A stretch of 64,000 nt of DNA from Lysobacter gummosus (GCF_001442805.1 NZ_CP011131.1:3534001-3598000), one strand, 5' to 3'; shown: positions 20,617 through 31,894, numbered from the stretch's first letter. The notes: generated by a model not told the origin, from the sequence alone. Numbers and translations are program-made.

Positions 20617-20688
20617 CCGCGAACCGATCCGCTCTTCGCACCTCCCCAACCCTCTCGCGTCGGCAACGTAACAATCAAGGACTCGATC

Positions 20689-23600
20689 ATGACGGACTCC
20701 AGCAAGAAGCCCACCTCCAGCGAGGCTCCGAGCAATGACGCCGCTTCGCAGGCCGCGGCCCAGGGCGCAGGCCACGACGCCGCGCCGGCCGCGGCCGAAG
20801 ACCGCATCGCCATCGTAGGCATCGGCTGCCGCCTGCCCGGCGGCGCGTCGGACCATCGCGCGTTCTGGCAGAACCTGATCGAAGGCAAGGACTGCCTGAG
20901 CGCGACTCCGCTCAACCGCTACGACGTGCGCACGCTGGGCAGCAGCGACAAGAGCAAGCCCGGCCGGTTAGTCGGCGGGCGCGGCGGCTACATCGACGGC
21001 TTCGACGAATTCGATCCGGCCTTCTTCGGCATCAGCCCGCGCGAAGCCGACTACATGGACCCGCAGCAACGCAAGCTGCTGGAAGTGTCGTGGGAGGCGC
21101 TGGAAGACGGCGGCCTCAGGCCCGGCCAGCTCGCCGGCCAGGACATCGGCGTGTTCGTCGGCGCCTTCACCCTGGACTACAAGATCGTCCAGTTCGCCGA
21201 CCTGAGCTTCGAGACGCTGGCCGCGCACACCGCCACCGGCACGATGATGACGATGGCGTCGAACCGCATCTCGTACTGCTTCGACTTCCGCGGCCCCAGC
21301 TTGTCGATCGACACCGCCTGCAGTTCCTCGCTGGTCGCCGTGCACCTGGCCTGCCACAGCCTGCGCCGGCGCGAGACCAGTCTGGCGCTGGCCGGCGGCA
21401 CCCTGCTGCACATGACGCCGCAATACACCATCGCCGAAACCAAGGGCGGGTTCCTGTCGCCGGAAGGCAAGTCGCGCACCTTCGACGCCGCCGCCAACGG
21501 CTACGTGCGCGCCGAGGGCGTGGGCATCGTCGCGCTCAAGCGCCTGGACGACGCGTTGCGCGACGGCGATCCGATCTATGCGGTGATCGTCGGCACCGGC
21601 GTCAACCAGGACGGCCACAGCAACGGCATCACCGTGCCCAATCCCGATGCGCAGGTCGCGCTGATCAAGCGCGTGTGCGAAGAGGCCGGCATCGAACCGG
21701 GCAGCCTGCAGTACATGGAAGCGCACGGCACCTCGACGCCGGTCGGCGATCCGATCGAAGCCCGGGCGCTGGGCCGCGCGCTGGCGATCGGGCGCAAGCC
21801 CGGCGACAAGTGCTATGTCGGTTCGGTCAAGACCAACATCGGCCACACCGAAGCCGCCGCCGGCGTCGCCGGTCTGATCAAGACCGCGCTGGCGCTCAAG
21901 CACAAGACGATTCCGCCGCACATCAACCTCAACACGATCAATCCCGACATCGATCTGGCCTCGATGCCGTACGAGATCCCGACCCAGGTCACCGCCTGGC
22001 CCGAACACGAAGGCCCGGCGCGCGCCGGCGTCAATTCGTTCGGCTTCGGCGGCACCAACGCGCATGTGTTGCTGGAAGAAGCGCCGTTGCGCGAGAGCGC
22101 GCAGGCCGCGGCGCAAACGCAGGACGCGCAGCCGGCCACCGCCAGCGGCGCCTACAACATCCTGCCGCTGACCGCGCGCGACGCGGCCGCGTTCCCCGAG
22201 TTGGTCGCCGGTATCCGCAAGGAACTGGCGCGCGGCGGCGAGGATGCGATCTCGCTGCAGGACCTGGGTTACACCCTCGCCCATCGCCGCCAGCATCTGG
22301 ATGCGCGGTTGTCCTTCGTCTACGACAGCCGCGCCGCGCTCGACGAGCGTCTGGCCGCGTTCGAAGCCGGCGAAGCGCATCCGCACATCATCGCCGACGA
22401 ACGCCGCGGCACCGCGGCGCCGAAGCTGGCCTGGGTGTTCACCGGCATGGGCCCGCAGTGGTGGGCGATGGGCCGGCAGTTGTTCGACAACGATCCGATC
22501 TACCGCGAGGTGATCGAGCAATGCGATCGCGAACTGTCCAAGCACGTGGACTGGTCGTTGATCAAGGAAATGAACGCCGCCGAAGCCGATTCGCAGATGA
22601 GCGACACCTGGCTGGCGCAGCCGGCGAACTTCGCCGTGCAGATCGCGCTGGCGGCGATGTGGCGCGCCAAGGGCATCGTGCCCGACGCCATCGTCGGCCA
22701 TAGCACCGGCGAGGTCGCCGCGTTCTACGCCGCCGGCGTCTACACCCTGGAACAAGCGGTGAAAGTGGTCGTGCACCGCAGCCGCCTGCAGCAGAAACTG
22801 GTCGATACCGGCAGCATGCTCGCCGTCAGTCTGACCGAGGCCGAAGCGCTCAAGCGGGTGAAGCCGTACGGCGATCGCGTCTCGGTGGCGGCGGTGAACA
22901 GCCCCACCGCGATCACCCTGGCCGGCGATCAGGACGCGCTGGCCGAACTGGCCGCCAAGCTGCAGGCCGAGCAGTTGTTCGCCAAGTTCCTGACCGTGCG
23001 CGTGCCGTACCACAGCGCCAAGATGGATCTGATCAAGGACGAATTGCTGCAGTGCCTGGACGGGCTGGCGCCGCATCCGGCGCAGTTGCCGCTGTACATG
23101 ACCGCCAAGCCGGGCATCGCCCAGGGTCATGAGCTCGACGCTGGCTACTGGTGGGAGAACGTGCGCAACAGCGTCGGCTTCCGCGCCGCCATCGATCAGA
23201 TGGCCGACGACGGCTTCGACCTGTTCCTGGAAATCGGCCCGCATCCGGTGCTGGGCCATTCGATCAACGAATGCTTCGCCGCGCGCGGCCTCAGCGCCAA
23301 GAGCGTCCCCTCGATCCGCCGCCAGGAAGACGAGGCCGCGCGCTTCACCGCCTCGCTGGCGACCTTGCACAACCTGGGCCTGGCGATCGACTGGAACGCG
23401 CTGCATCCGCGCGGCCGCCACGTCACCCTGCCGCGTTATCCGTTCAAGCGCGATCGCTACTGGGTCGAGCCGCGTCCGGTCGAACAGATCCGCCTGGGCC
23501 AGCTCGATCATCCGCTGCTGGGCCGGCGCATGGCCAATGCCGAGCCGACCTGGGAAGCCAAGCTCGACGCCGAACACCTGCCGTATCTGCAGGATCACCG

Positions 23601-26600
23601 CATCCAGGGCAACGTGCTGTTCCCGGCCGCGGGCTACATCGAAATGGCCGCGCAGGCGGTGCGCGCGATGACCGGCGGCGCTTCGGCGGCGATCGCCGAC
23701 ATCGAACTGCGCAAGGCCTTGTTCCTGCCCGACAGCGAAGCGGCCAGCGTGCAGTTGTCGTTCTCCTCCGACGGCGCCGGCTTCAACGTCTCGACCCTGA
23801 GCGCCGACGGCCTGGACCGCACCGTGCACGCCGCCGGCAGCGTCCGCGCCAGCCAGGGCCAGCGCCCCGGCCCGGCGCTGGATGCGCGCGCGGTGCGCGA
23901 ACGCAGCCCGCTGTATCTGGCGCGTTCGGCCTGCTACGACGCGCTGGCGGCGATGGGCTATCACTACGGCCCGGCGTTCCAGGGCATCGAGGAAGTCTGG
24001 GTCGGCCACGGCGAAGCGCTGGCGCGGATCGTGCCGACCGAGCAACTGCAAGGCGGCGCGGCCGATCATCACTTCCATCCGGCCATGCTCGACGCCTGCT
24101 TCCAGGCGCTGCTGACGCCGCAGATCCTCAAGCGCCAGAGCGGCGACGCCGACGACAGCGGCATCCGCCTGCCGCTGTCGATCCAGGAAGTGCGCACCGA
24201 CGCCATCGGCGACCGCGCGCTGTGGGTGCATGCGCTGATCACCTTTGATGGCGGCGACGAGCTCATCGGCGATATCCACGTCTACGACGAACACGGCGCC
24301 CCGCTCGGCCGCGTCGGCGGCTTCCGCGCGGCCAATGTCGAGAACGCCTCGGCCAAGGTCAGCCTGAGCACGATCGACAACTGGCTGGCCGACGTGCAGT
24401 GGATCGAGCGAAGCACCGACGCGGCCGATTCGGCCGAGGCCGGCGAGACCGACGGCTGGCTGATCTTCGCCGACGAACAAGGCCTGGGCGACGAACTCGC
24501 CGCGCTGGCCGTGCAGCGTGGCGAGCGCGTGCATCTGGTGCGGCCGGGCAAGCGCTACAAACTGGAGAAAGACCTTCGCGAATCGTCGGTCACGCCCGGC
24601 GCGAGCAAGGACCTGCAGCGCCTGTTCGCCGATCTGAACAAGACCGGCAACGGCCGCTTCGGCACGATCGTGCATCTGTGGAATCTGGATCAGCCCACGC
24701 TCGATGAGATCGACGCGCGCGCACTGCACAGCGGCAACAGCCGCGGCGCGTATTCGCTGATCGCGCTGAGCCAGGCGCTGGCGTCCTCGCATCCGCACGG
24801 CCGTCTGCACATCGTCACCCGCGGCACCCAGGCGGTCGCGCGCGGCGACGCGGTCGAGCCGCTGGGCGCGCCGGCCTGGGGCATCGGCCGGGTGCTGTGG
24901 TACCAGGAATTGGTCGGCCAGCGCGGCAAGCTGATCGATCTGCCCCTTGTCGCCGACAACGATCCGACCGTGCGCGTCGGCGAAGCGGCGCTGCTGCGTC
25001 GCGAGGTGTTGTCGATCGACGAAGACGAGATCGCCCTGCGCGACGGCAAGCGCTACACCAGCCGCCTGTTGCCGGCGGCGGAACTGACCAAGCCGCTGCC
25101 GCTGCGCTTGCGCAGCGATGGCGCCTACTTGATCACCGGCGCGTTCGGCGCGCTGGGCCGCCTGCTCTGCCGCACCCTGGTCAAGCGCGGCGCGCGCAAA
25201 CTGATCCTGGTCGGCCGCAGCAAACTGCCGCCGCGCGCGCAATGGCGCGATACCGAAGCCGACACCACCGTCGGCCGCAACGTGCGCTTCCTCAAGGAAC
25301 TCGAACGCCTCGGCGCCGAGCCGATCCTGGCCCAGCTCGACATCACCGACGAAGGCGCGCTGCGCGGCTGGCTGGCCGATTACCGCCAGCGCGACCTGCC
25401 GCCGATCCGCGGCGCCTTCCATCTGGCCGGGCAAGTGCGCGACACCTTGCTGGCGGAAATGGAACGCGAGACTTTCGACACCGTCTACGATCCGAAAGTC
25501 GTCGGCGGCTGGCTGCTGCACAAGTACCTGGCCGATCAGCCGCTGGAACATTTCGTGCTGTTCGCTTCGATCGCGTCCCTGGTCACCACCGCCGGCCAGA
25601 GCAATTACGCCGCCGGCAACGCCTTCCTCGACGCCCTCGCCCACCATCGCCGCGCGCAGGGACTGCCGGCGCTGGCGCTGGACTGGGGCCCGTGGGCGAC
25701 CGGCATGATCGAAGAGCTCGGCCTGATCGACCATTACCGCAACAGCCGCGGTATGAGCTCGCTGTCGCCCGATGCGGGCATGGACGTGCTCGAACGCGTG
25801 ATCGGCCAGGATCGCGCACAGCTGCTGGTCGCGACCGTGGTCGATTGGCCGATCTTCCTGGCCTGGTACGCCTCGCCGCCGCCGCTGGTGGTCGAGCTGG
25901 CCAAGCACGGCGCCGGCAGCGGCAGCAACGAACACGGCAGCTTCGTGGAAGCCTTCCGCGACGCCGACGCCGACACGCGCTGGAACCTCCTCAACGAGCG
26001 CTTCCACGGCCTGATCGCCCAGGTCATGCGGATCAAGCACGAACAGATCGACACCGACGCCAGCCTCAACGCGCTCGGCCTGGATTCACTGCTGGCGATG
26101 GAACTGCGCGCGCGCATCCACACCGAACTGAAGGTCGCGCTGCCGGTGGTGACCTTGCTCAGCAGTTCCTCGATCGGCACGCTCGGCGAACAACTGCATG
26201 CCGCGCTGATCGAACTGGTCGCGGCCGACGGCCAGGACGACGGTTCCTCTCAGTTCATCGCCCACACCGACGACACCCGCTATCCGCTGACCCAGAACCA
26301 GAACGCGCTGTGGTTCCTCAAACAGCTCAATCCGGACGGCTTCGCGTACAACATCGGCGGCGCGGTGGAAGTGCGCGCCGAACTGGAACCTGAGCTGATG
26401 TTCGCGGCGGTGCGCGTGCTGATCGCGCGCCATCCCAGCCTGCGCGCCAACTTCATGCTCGACCAGGGCCAGGCGGTGCAGAAGATCTCCGCCGAGGGCA
26501 AGTACGACATCGCCCTGTTCGACGCCCAGGACAGGAGCTGGGACGAGATCTACCAGCAGATCATCCGCGAGTACCGCAAGCCTTACGACCTGGAACACGA

Positions 26601-29600
26601 TGCGCTGGTGCGCTTTCGCTTGTTCAAGCGCGGCAAGGATCGCTGGGTGATCATGAAGGCCGTCCATCACATCATCTCGGACGCGATCTCCACCTTCACC
26701 TTCATCGAAGAACTGCTGGCGGTGTACGAAGGCCTGCGCCGCGGCGAAAAAGTCGAACTGGCGCCGGTGCGCTCCAAGTACCTGGACTTCCTCAATTGGC
26801 AGAACAAGTTCCTGGCCGGGCGCGACGCGGCCAAGATGCTCAGCTACTGGCGCGATCACCTGCCCGAGCAGGTGCCGATCCTGGCCCTGCCGACCGACAA
26901 GCCGCGTCCGATCGTGCAGACCCACAACGGCGCCTCGGAGTTCTTCACCCTCGACACCGAGCTCAGCGCGCGCATCCACAGCCTGGCGCGCGAGAACGGC
27001 GTGACCGTGTTCATGGTCCTGCTGAGCGCGTACTACATCCTGCTGCACCGCTACACCGGCCAGGACGACGTGATCGTCGGCAGCCCGGTGATGGGGCGCA
27101 CTCAGGAAGAGTTCGCGCAGGTCTACGGCTATTTCGTCAATCCGCTGCCGCTGCACGTGAATCTGGCGGCGCAGCCGAGCATCTCGGAAATCCTCGCCCA
27201 GGTGCAGCAGATCGTGCTCAACGGCTTGGACAACCAGGAGTATCCGTTCGTGCTGCTGGTCGAGAAGCTGGGCCTGCAGCACGACCCGAGCCGCTCGGCG
27301 GTGTTCCAGGCCATGTTCATCCTGCTCTCGCACAAGGTCGCCACGGAGAAGTACGGCTACCGTCTGGAGTACATCGAACTGCCGGAAGAAGAAGGCCAGT
27401 TCGACCTCACCCTGTCGGCCTACGAGGACGAAGCCGACCAGCGCTTCCATTGCGTGTTCAAGTACAACACCGACCTGTTCCACGCCCAGACCGTGCAGCG
27501 GCTGGCCAGCCACTACGTCAACCTGCTCGACGAACTGACCCGCGCGCCGGCCGACAGTTCGATCGCGCAACTGCAGTTGCTCGGCGCCGACGAACGCCGC
27601 ACGGTGCTGGAACACTGGAGCGGCGCGGAGGAACTCGCCGACGCCGCGCGTCCGGTGCATCGGCTGATCGCGCAGATCGCCAAGGCCAAGCCCGACAGCA
27701 TCGCGGTGACAGCGCCGAGCGAATCGGGCGACACCCGCCAGCTCAGCTACGGCGAACTGGAACGCCGCTCCAACCGCCTGGCGCGCAAGCTGCGCGAGTT
27801 GGGCGTGCGCGACGGCGCGGTGGTGGCCCTGTGCCTGGACAAGTCGCCGGAACTCATCGTTATCCTGCTCGCCGTGCTCAAGGCCGGCGGCGCGTATCTG
27901 CCGCTGGACCCGGACTATCCCTCGGAGCGACTGGCCTACATGGCCAGCCATGCCGGCGCGCAGTTCGCGGTGGTCGATGAGGAACGCCGCGAACGTTTGG
28001 CTGGCTGGAACGGCGAAGTGCTCACGCCCGACGATCTGCACCTGATCGCCGACGCCGACACCGATGCCTCGCCGGTGGATTTCCCGGTCGAGATGAATCA
28101 CACCGCGTACGTGATCTACACCTCCGGCTCGACCGGCAAGCCCAAGGCGGTGCGCGTGACCCACGCTAACCTGGCCTCCGCCTACGCGGGCTGGGAGCGC
28201 GAGTACCGATTGGACGAAACCCGCGCGCATCTGCAGATGGCGAGCTTCTCCTTCGACGTGTTCGCCGGCGATCTGGTCCGCGCCCTGTGCTCGGGCAGCA
28301 CCCTGGTGCTGATCACCCGCGAGCTGTTGTTCAACACCCAGCGCCTGTACCAGATCATGCTCGACCAGCGCGTCGATGCGGGCGAATTCGTGCCGGCGGT
28401 GGTGCGCGGGGTGATGGACTACTGCGAGCGCGAAGGCAAGCGCCTGGACTTCATGCGCCTGCTGATCGTCGGCTCGGACGTGTGGAAGGTCGAGGAATAC
28501 CGGCGCCTGCGCGCACTGGCCGGCGCCGATACGCGGGTGATCAACTCCTACGGCCTCAGCGAAGCGACCATCGACAGCACTTACTTCGAAGGCGATGCCG
28601 CCGATCTGGAAGCCAGCCGCATGGTACCGATCGGCCGCGCCTTCCCCAACAGCGCGCTGTACATCCTGGATGCTCATCAACAGCCGGTGCCGGCCGGCGT
28701 GCCGGGCGAGTTGTGGATCGGCGGCAGCGGCGTCAGCGCCGGCTATGTCGGCGACGACGAACAGACCGCGCAGCGTTTCCGCGAATTGCCGCTGGGCCGC
28801 GGCGGGCAGCCGCGGCGGGTGTATCGCAGCGGCGACCTCGCGCGCTGGAGCGCCGACGGCGAAGTGCAGTTGATCGGCCGCGCCGACAATCAGGTCAAGG
28901 TGCGCGGGCATCGCGTGGAAATCGGCGAGATCGAATCGCAGTTGGCGGCGTGGCCGGCGATCGGCCAGACCGTGATCAGCGTGCGCGAGGACGCCAACGG
29001 CGAGACCGCGCTGTGCGCCTATTGCATCGCTGCGAACGAGGGCGAGCGCTTGAACTGGCGTGCGCTGCGCGAGCACCTGGCCGCGTACCTGCCGACCTTC
29101 ATGATCCCGACCCACTACGTGCAGCTCGACGCGTTCCCGCTGTCGGCCAACGGCAAGGTCGATCTGGCCGCGTTGCCGGCGCCGGACGGCAACGACGCGC
29201 AGGCCGAGTTCGAAGCGCCGGTGACCTTGTACGAAGTGCGCATGGCCGAACACTGGAAGCAGTTGCTGGGCCTGGAGCAGGTCGGCCTGCAGCACGATTT
29301 CTTCGAAGTCGGCGGCAGCTCGATCAAGCTGATCGAACTGATCTACAACCTGCAGACCGAGTTCAACATCGCCATCGCGGTCAGCCAGTTGTTCAAGGTC
29401 ACCACCCTGCACGGCATGGCCAAGACGGTCGAGGCGATCAGCCTGGGCCGGGTCGCCGGCGCCCAGCCGTACCTGCGCTTCAATCAGGGCCGCAGCCACG
29501 AACAGACGATCTTCTGCTTCCCGCCGGCCGGCGGCCACGGCCTGGTCTATCGCCAGCTCGCCGTGCACATGCCCGAGTACGAGTTCGTATCGTTCAACTA

Positions 29601-30159
29601 CATACTCGGCGACGAAAAGATCGCCAGCTACGCCGACCTGATCGAAAGCATCCACGCGCCCGACGGCCATTGCACCTTGTTCGGCTATTCGCTCGGCGGC
29701 AACCTGGCTTTCGAAGTGGCGAAGGAACTCGAACGCCGCGGCCGCGAGGTGCCCAACGTGGTGATCATGGATTCCTACCGCATCCCGGAATCCTTCGAAC
29801 TGGGCAACGAGCATTTCGAAGCCTTCGAACGCGAACTCACCGAGCACCTGCGCAAGCACACCGGCTCGGAGATCGTCGCGCAGGAAACCCTTGAACAGGC
29901 CAAGGACTACATCCGCTTCTGCAGCCAGACCCCGAATATCGGCGTGATCGCAGCGCCGGTGAGCGTGATCTCCGACGAAGACAAGCTGGTGTTCTACGGC
30001 ACCGGCCACCGCGGCACCTGGCATGGCAGCTCGACCACGCGCAGCCAGGTCTACAAGGGCTTCGGCAAGCACGCGGACATGCTCGATCACAACTACATCG
30101 CGCTCAACGCGGCCTTGGCGCGCGACATTCTGGTGGGAGGGCAGACCAATGCCGCCTGA
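20689..30159 (+). CDS. lafB: Hybrid iterative PKS-NRPS for a polycyclic tetramate macrolactam (HSAF type)
   Basis: 3156-residue megasynthase; AAGGA lies 8 bases before the ATG. Domains with active residues: KS (about 45-470; C211 in DTACSSS, H346 in EAHGT, H386 in NIGHTEA), AT (about 565-880; S672 in GHSTGE, H775 in VPYHS), DH (about 940-1240; H970, D1135), KR (about 1475-1690; TGAFGALG at 1483, Y1640), ACP (S1800), C (HHIISDA from 1993), A (TSGSTGK from 2478, NSYGLSE, YRSGDLARW), PCP (S2878) and TE (S3001 in GYSLGG). No enoylreductase. In the known pathway the single PKS module acts iteratively to make two polyene chains, which the NRPS joins to the two amines of ornithine, the TE helping form the tetramate. 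The symbol follows L. enzymogenes literature from memory. Confidence 0.96.
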   Translation: MTDSSKKPTSSEAPSNDAASQAAAQGAGHDAAPAAAEDRIAIVGIGCRLPGGASDHRAFWQNLIEGKDCLSATPLNRYDVRTLGSSDKSKPGRLVGGRGGYIDGFDEFDPAFFGISPREADYMDPQQRKLLEVSWEALEDGGLRPGQLAGQDIGVFVGAFTLDYKIVQFADLSFETLAAHTATGTMMTMASNRISYCFDFRGPSLSIDTACSSSLVAVHLACHSLRRRETSLALAGGTLLHMTPQYTIAETKGGFLSPEGKSRTFDAAANGYVRAEGVGIVALKRLDDALRDGDPIYAVIVGTGVNQDGHSNGITVPNPDAQVALIKRVCEEAGIEPGSLQYMEAHGTSTPVGDPIEARALGRALAIGRKPGDKCYVGSVKTNIGHTEAAAGVAGLIKTALALKHKTIPPHINLNTINPDIDLASMPYEIPTQVTAWPEHEGPARAGVNSFGFGGTNAHVLLEEAPLRESAQAAAQTQDAQPATASGAYNILPLTARDAAAFPELVAGIRKELARGGEDAISLQDLGYTLAHRRQHLDARLSFVYDSRAALDERLAAFEAGEAHPHIIADERRGTAAPKLAWVFTGMGPQWWAMGRQLFDNDPIYREVIEQCDRELSKHVDWSLIKEMNAAEADSQMSDTWLAQPANFAVQIALAAMWRAKGIVPDAIVGHSTGEVAAFYAAGVYTLEQAVKVVVHRSRLQQKLVDTGSMLAVSLTEAEALKRVKPYGDRVSVAAVNSPTAITLAGDQDALAELAAKLQAEQLFAKFLTVRVPYHSAKMDLIKDELLQCLDGLAPHPAQLPLYMTAKPGIAQGHELDAGYWWENVRNSVGFRAAIDQMADDGFDLFLEIGPHPVLGHSINECFAARGLSAKSVPSIRRQEDEAARFTASLATLHNLGLAIDWNALHPRGRHVTLPRYPFKRDRYWVEPRPVEQIRLGQLDHPLLGRRMANAEPTWEAKLDAEHLPYLQDHRIQGNVLFPAAGYIEMAAQAVRAMTGGASAAIADIELRKALFLPDSEAASVQLSFSSDGAGFNVSTLSADGLDRTVHAAGSVRASQGQRPGPALDARAVRERSPLYLARSACYDALAAMGYHYGPAFQGIEEVWVGHGEALARIVPTEQLQGGAADHHFHPAMLDACFQALLTPQILKRQSGDADDSGIRLPLSIQEVRTDAIGDRALWVHALITFDGGDELIGDIHVYDEHGAPLGRVGGFRAANVENASAKVSLSTIDNWLADVQWIERSTDAADSAEAGETDGWLIFADEQGLGDELAALAVQRGERVHLVRPGKRYKLEKDLRESSVTPGASKDLQRLFADLNKTGNGRFGTIVHLWNLDQPTLDEIDARALHSGNSRGAYSLIALSQALASSHPHGRLHIVTRGTQAVARGDAVEPLGAPAWGIGRVLWYQELVGQRGKLIDLPLVADNDPTVRVGEAALLRREVLSIDEDEIALRDGKRYTSRLLPAAELTKPLPLRLRSDGAYLITGAFGALGRLLCRTLVKRGARKLILVGRSKLPPRAQWRDTEADTTVGRNVRFLKELERLGAEPILAQLDITDEGALRGWLADYRQRDLPPIRGAFHLAGQVRDTLLAEMERETFDTVYDPKVVGGWLLHKYLADQPLEHFVLFASIASLVTTAGQSNYAAGNAFLDALAHHRRAQGLPALALDWGPWATGMIEELGLIDHYRNSRGMSSLSPDAGMDVLERVIGQDRAQLLVATVVDWPIFLAWYASPPPLVVELAKHGAGSGSNEHGSFVEAFRDADADTRWNLLNERFHGLIAQVMRIKHEQIDTDASLNALGLDSLLAMELRARIHTELKVALPVVTLLSSSSIGTLGEQLHAALIELVAADGQDDGSSQFIAHTDDTRYPLTQNQNALWFLKQLNPDGFAYNIGGAVEVRAELEPELMFAAVRVLIARHPSLRANFMLDQGQAVQKISAEGKYDIALFDAQDRSWDEIYQQIIREYRKPYDLEHDALVRFRLFKRGKDRWVIMKAVHHIISDAISTFTFIEELLAVYEGLRRGEKVELAPVRSKYLDFLNWQNKFLAGRDAAKMLSYWRDHLPEQVPILALPTDKPRPIVQTHNGASEFFTLDTELSARIHSLARENGVTVFMVLLSAYYILLHRYTGQDDVIVGSPVMGRTQEEFAQVYGYFVNPLPLHVNLAAQPSISEILAQVQQIVLNGLDNQEYPFVLLVEKLGLQHDPSRSAVFQAMFILLSHKVATEKYGYRLEYIELPEEEGQFDLTLSAYEDEADQRFHCVFKYNTDLFHAQTVQRLASHYVNLLDELTRAPADSSIAQLQLLGADERRTVLEHWSGAEELADAARPVHRLIAQIAKAKPDSIAVTAPSESGDTRQLSYGELERRSNRLARKLRELGVRDGAVVALCLDKSPELIVILLAVLKAGGAYLPLDPDYPSERLAYMASHAGAQFAVVDEERRERLAGWNGEVLTPDDLHLIADADTDASPVDFPVEMNHTAYVIYTSGSTGKPKAVRVTHANLASAYAGWEREYRLDETRAHLQMASFSFDVFAGDLVRALCSGSTLVLITRELLFNTQRLYQIMLDQRVDAGEFVPAVVRGVMDYCEREGKRLDFMRLLIVGSDVWKVEEYRRLRALAGADTRVINSYGLSEATIDSTYFEGDAADLEASRMVPIGRAFPNSALYILDAHQQPVPAGVPGELWIGGSGVSAGYVGDDEQTAQRFRELPLGRGGQPRRVYRSGDLARWSADGEVQLIGRADNQVKVRGHRVEIGEIESQLAAWPAIGQTVISVREDANGETALCAYCIAANEGERLNWRALREHLAAYLPTFMIPTHYVQLDAFPLSANGKVDLAALPAPDGNDAQAEFEAPVTLYEVRMAEHWKQLLGLEQVGLQHDFFEVGGSSIKLIELIYNLQTEFNIAIAVSQLFKVTTLHGMAKTVEAISLGRVAGAQPYLRFNQGRSHEQTIFCFPPAGGHGLVYRQLAVHMPEYEFVSFNYILGDEKIASYADLIESIHAPDGHCTLFGYSLGGNLAFEVAKELERRGREVPNVVIMDSYRIPESFELGNEHFEAFERELTEHLRKHTGSEIVAQETLEQAKDYIRFCSQTPNIGVIAAPVSVISDEDKLVFYGTGHRGTWHGSSTTRSQVYKGFGKHADMLDHNYIALNAALARDILVGGQTNAA

Positions 30160-31894
30160 CGCCGCGCGGCCCGGGCCCGACTGGAGCGCGCGCGAGCGCG
30201 CCCCAGCCACCAGGCCCCGGGTGATCATCATCGGCGCCGGCATGGCCGGCATGGCCACCGGCTGCTACGGGCAGATGAGCGGGCTGGACACGCGCATCTT
30301 CGAAAAGCACGTGCTACCGGGCGGCTGCTGCACGGCGTGGTCGCGCAAGGGCTACATCTTCGATTACTGCATCGAGTGGCTCAACGGCACCGCGCCGGGC
30401 AACAACGCCAATCAGGTCTGGCGCGAGCTCGGCGCGCTCGACGGCAAGACGGTCAAGAACTTCGAGCTGTTCAACAAGGTCGTCGATGAGCACGGCCGCG
30501 AGGTCAGGTTCTACAACGATCCCGATCGCCTGGAACAACATCTGCGCGAGGTCTCGCCCGCCGATGCGCCGCTGATCAAGGCCTTCTGCGACGATCTGCG
30601 CCGTTTCGCCAAACTGACCCTGCATCCGTTCCTGACCCCGCCGCCGCTGGAAACCTGGCGCGAGAAACTGGCCACGCTGCGCCAGGTGCTGCCGGCGTTC
30701 CGCCTGTTCTGGCGCACCGGCGCGGCGCAGATGGGCGCATACGCGGATCGCTTCGCCGATCCGCTGCTGCGCCGCGGCTTTCGCAACATGTTCTTCCAGG
30801 ACCCGCAGAACTTCGCGGTGCTGCCGTATCTGTACAACCTGGCCGAGGCGCATAACGACAACGTCGGCTTTCCGCAGGGCGGCTCGCTCGGCCTGTCGCG
30901 CTCGGTCGAAGAACGCTATCTCGGCCTGGGCGGGCATATCGCTTATCGCACACGGGTGGATCGGGTGTTGATCGAGGACGGGCGCGCGGTCGGGGTCGAA
31001 CTCAAGAACGGCGAGCGCCATTACTCCGACCACGTCGTCGCCGCCTGCGACGGCGTGTTCACCCTGCACAATCTGCTCGACGGCAAGTACAGCAATCCGC
31101 GCCTGGACAAATTGTTCAACGACGTATTGCACCGGCCGGGCGAACGCTATCCCGGCGTGGTCTCGGCCTTCGTCGGATTCGAAGGCGACGTCCCCGCCGG
31201 CGAATCGCACAGCACCACGTATCTGCTCAGCAAGCTCGACGCCGCCCGGCTGCCCGGCGGCGACCAGGGCAGCATCGTGGTGCAGTTGCGCTCGCGCTAT
31301 TCCGACGGCTTCGCGCCGCCCGGAAAATCGGTGATCCACTGCACCTACTTCAGCGACTACGACTATTGGAAGACGCTTCGCATTAGCGACCGCAAGCAGT
31401 ACTGGGCGAAGAAGCGCGAGGTGGCGCAGTTCGTGCGCGAGTTCCTGGAAAAGAAATACCCGGGCATCGGTGAGCGCATCGAACTGGTCGATGTCGGCAC
31501 GCCGGCCACCACCGAGCGCTACACCGGCAACCACAAGGGCGCGATTCTGGCCTGGAAATCGCCCGACGCCGACGATCTGCTCGCCGACCTGATCAAGAAA
31601 GACCGCATGCGCCTGCAAGGCCTGAGCGGTTTCTCGATGGCCGGGCACTGGATCAACGGCGGCAGCCTGATCAAGGCCGCTTCCAGCGGCCGCTTCGCCG
31701 CGCGCTTCCTGTGCGAGGAACTCGGCGTGCCGTTCCGCGCCTGGGAAAGCGGCAACACCGAACCGTGGCACCGCGACAAGCTCGGCCATCTGCCGCAACT
31801 GGACAAGGACCCGCCGCTGGAAACCGCGGCGCGGCCGCTGCGCCTGGTCGAAACCCCGCCGTTGTCCGCGCTCGCGCCGGCAACGGCCGTCTGA
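30149..31894 (+). CDS. FAD-dependent oxidoreductase, phytoene-desaturase-like (PTM cyclisation, OX1 position)
   Basis: 581 residues. The ATG lies inside the last codons of the PKS-NRPS (11-bp overlap) behind GGGAGGG, so translation is coupled. The N-terminal dinucleotide fold is VIIIGAGMAGMATG, followed by GGCCTAWSRKGYIFDYCIEW, and the C-terminal FAD-contact region includes LQGLSGFSMAGHWINGGSL. Such CrtI-like flavoenzymes carry out reductive ring closures of the polyene chains in PTM pathways. Very similar to the next gene along its whole length. Which ring it makes cannot be read from sequence. Confidence 0.94.
   Translation: MPPDAARPGPDWSARERAPATRPRVIIIGAGMAGMATGCYGQMSGLDTRIFEKHVLPGGCCTAWSRKGYIFDYCIEWLNGTAPGNNANQVWRELGALDGKTVKNFELFNKVVDEHGREVRFYNDPDRLEQHLREVSPADAPLIKAFCDDLRRFAKLTLHPFLTPPPLETWREKLATLRQVLPAFRLFWRTGAAQMGAYADRFADPLLRRGFRNMFFQDPQNFAVLPYLYNLAEAHNDNVGFPQGGSLGLSRSVEERYLGLGGHIAYRTRVDRVLIEDGRAVGVELKNGERHYSDHVVAACDGVFTLHNLLDGKYSNPRLDKLFNDVLHRPGERYPGVVSAFVGFEGDVPAGESHSTTYLLSKLDAARLPGGDQGSIVVQLRSRYSDGFAPPGKSVIHCTYFSDYDYWKTLRISDRKQYWAKKREVAQFVREFLEKKYPGIGERIELVDVGTPATTERYTGNHKGAILAWKSPDADDLLADLIKKDRMRLQGLSGFSMAGHWINGGSLIKAASSGRFAARFLCEELGVPFRAWESGNTEPWHRDKLGHLPQLDKDPPLETAARPLRLVETPPLSALAPATAV

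Noticed and set aside
20968..26040. 1690-codon open frame antisense to the PKS-NRPS
   Set aside because: Long antisense frames arise from the high-GC codon pattern; composition is A/R/H/Q-rich without domains. The same holds for 26086-30258.
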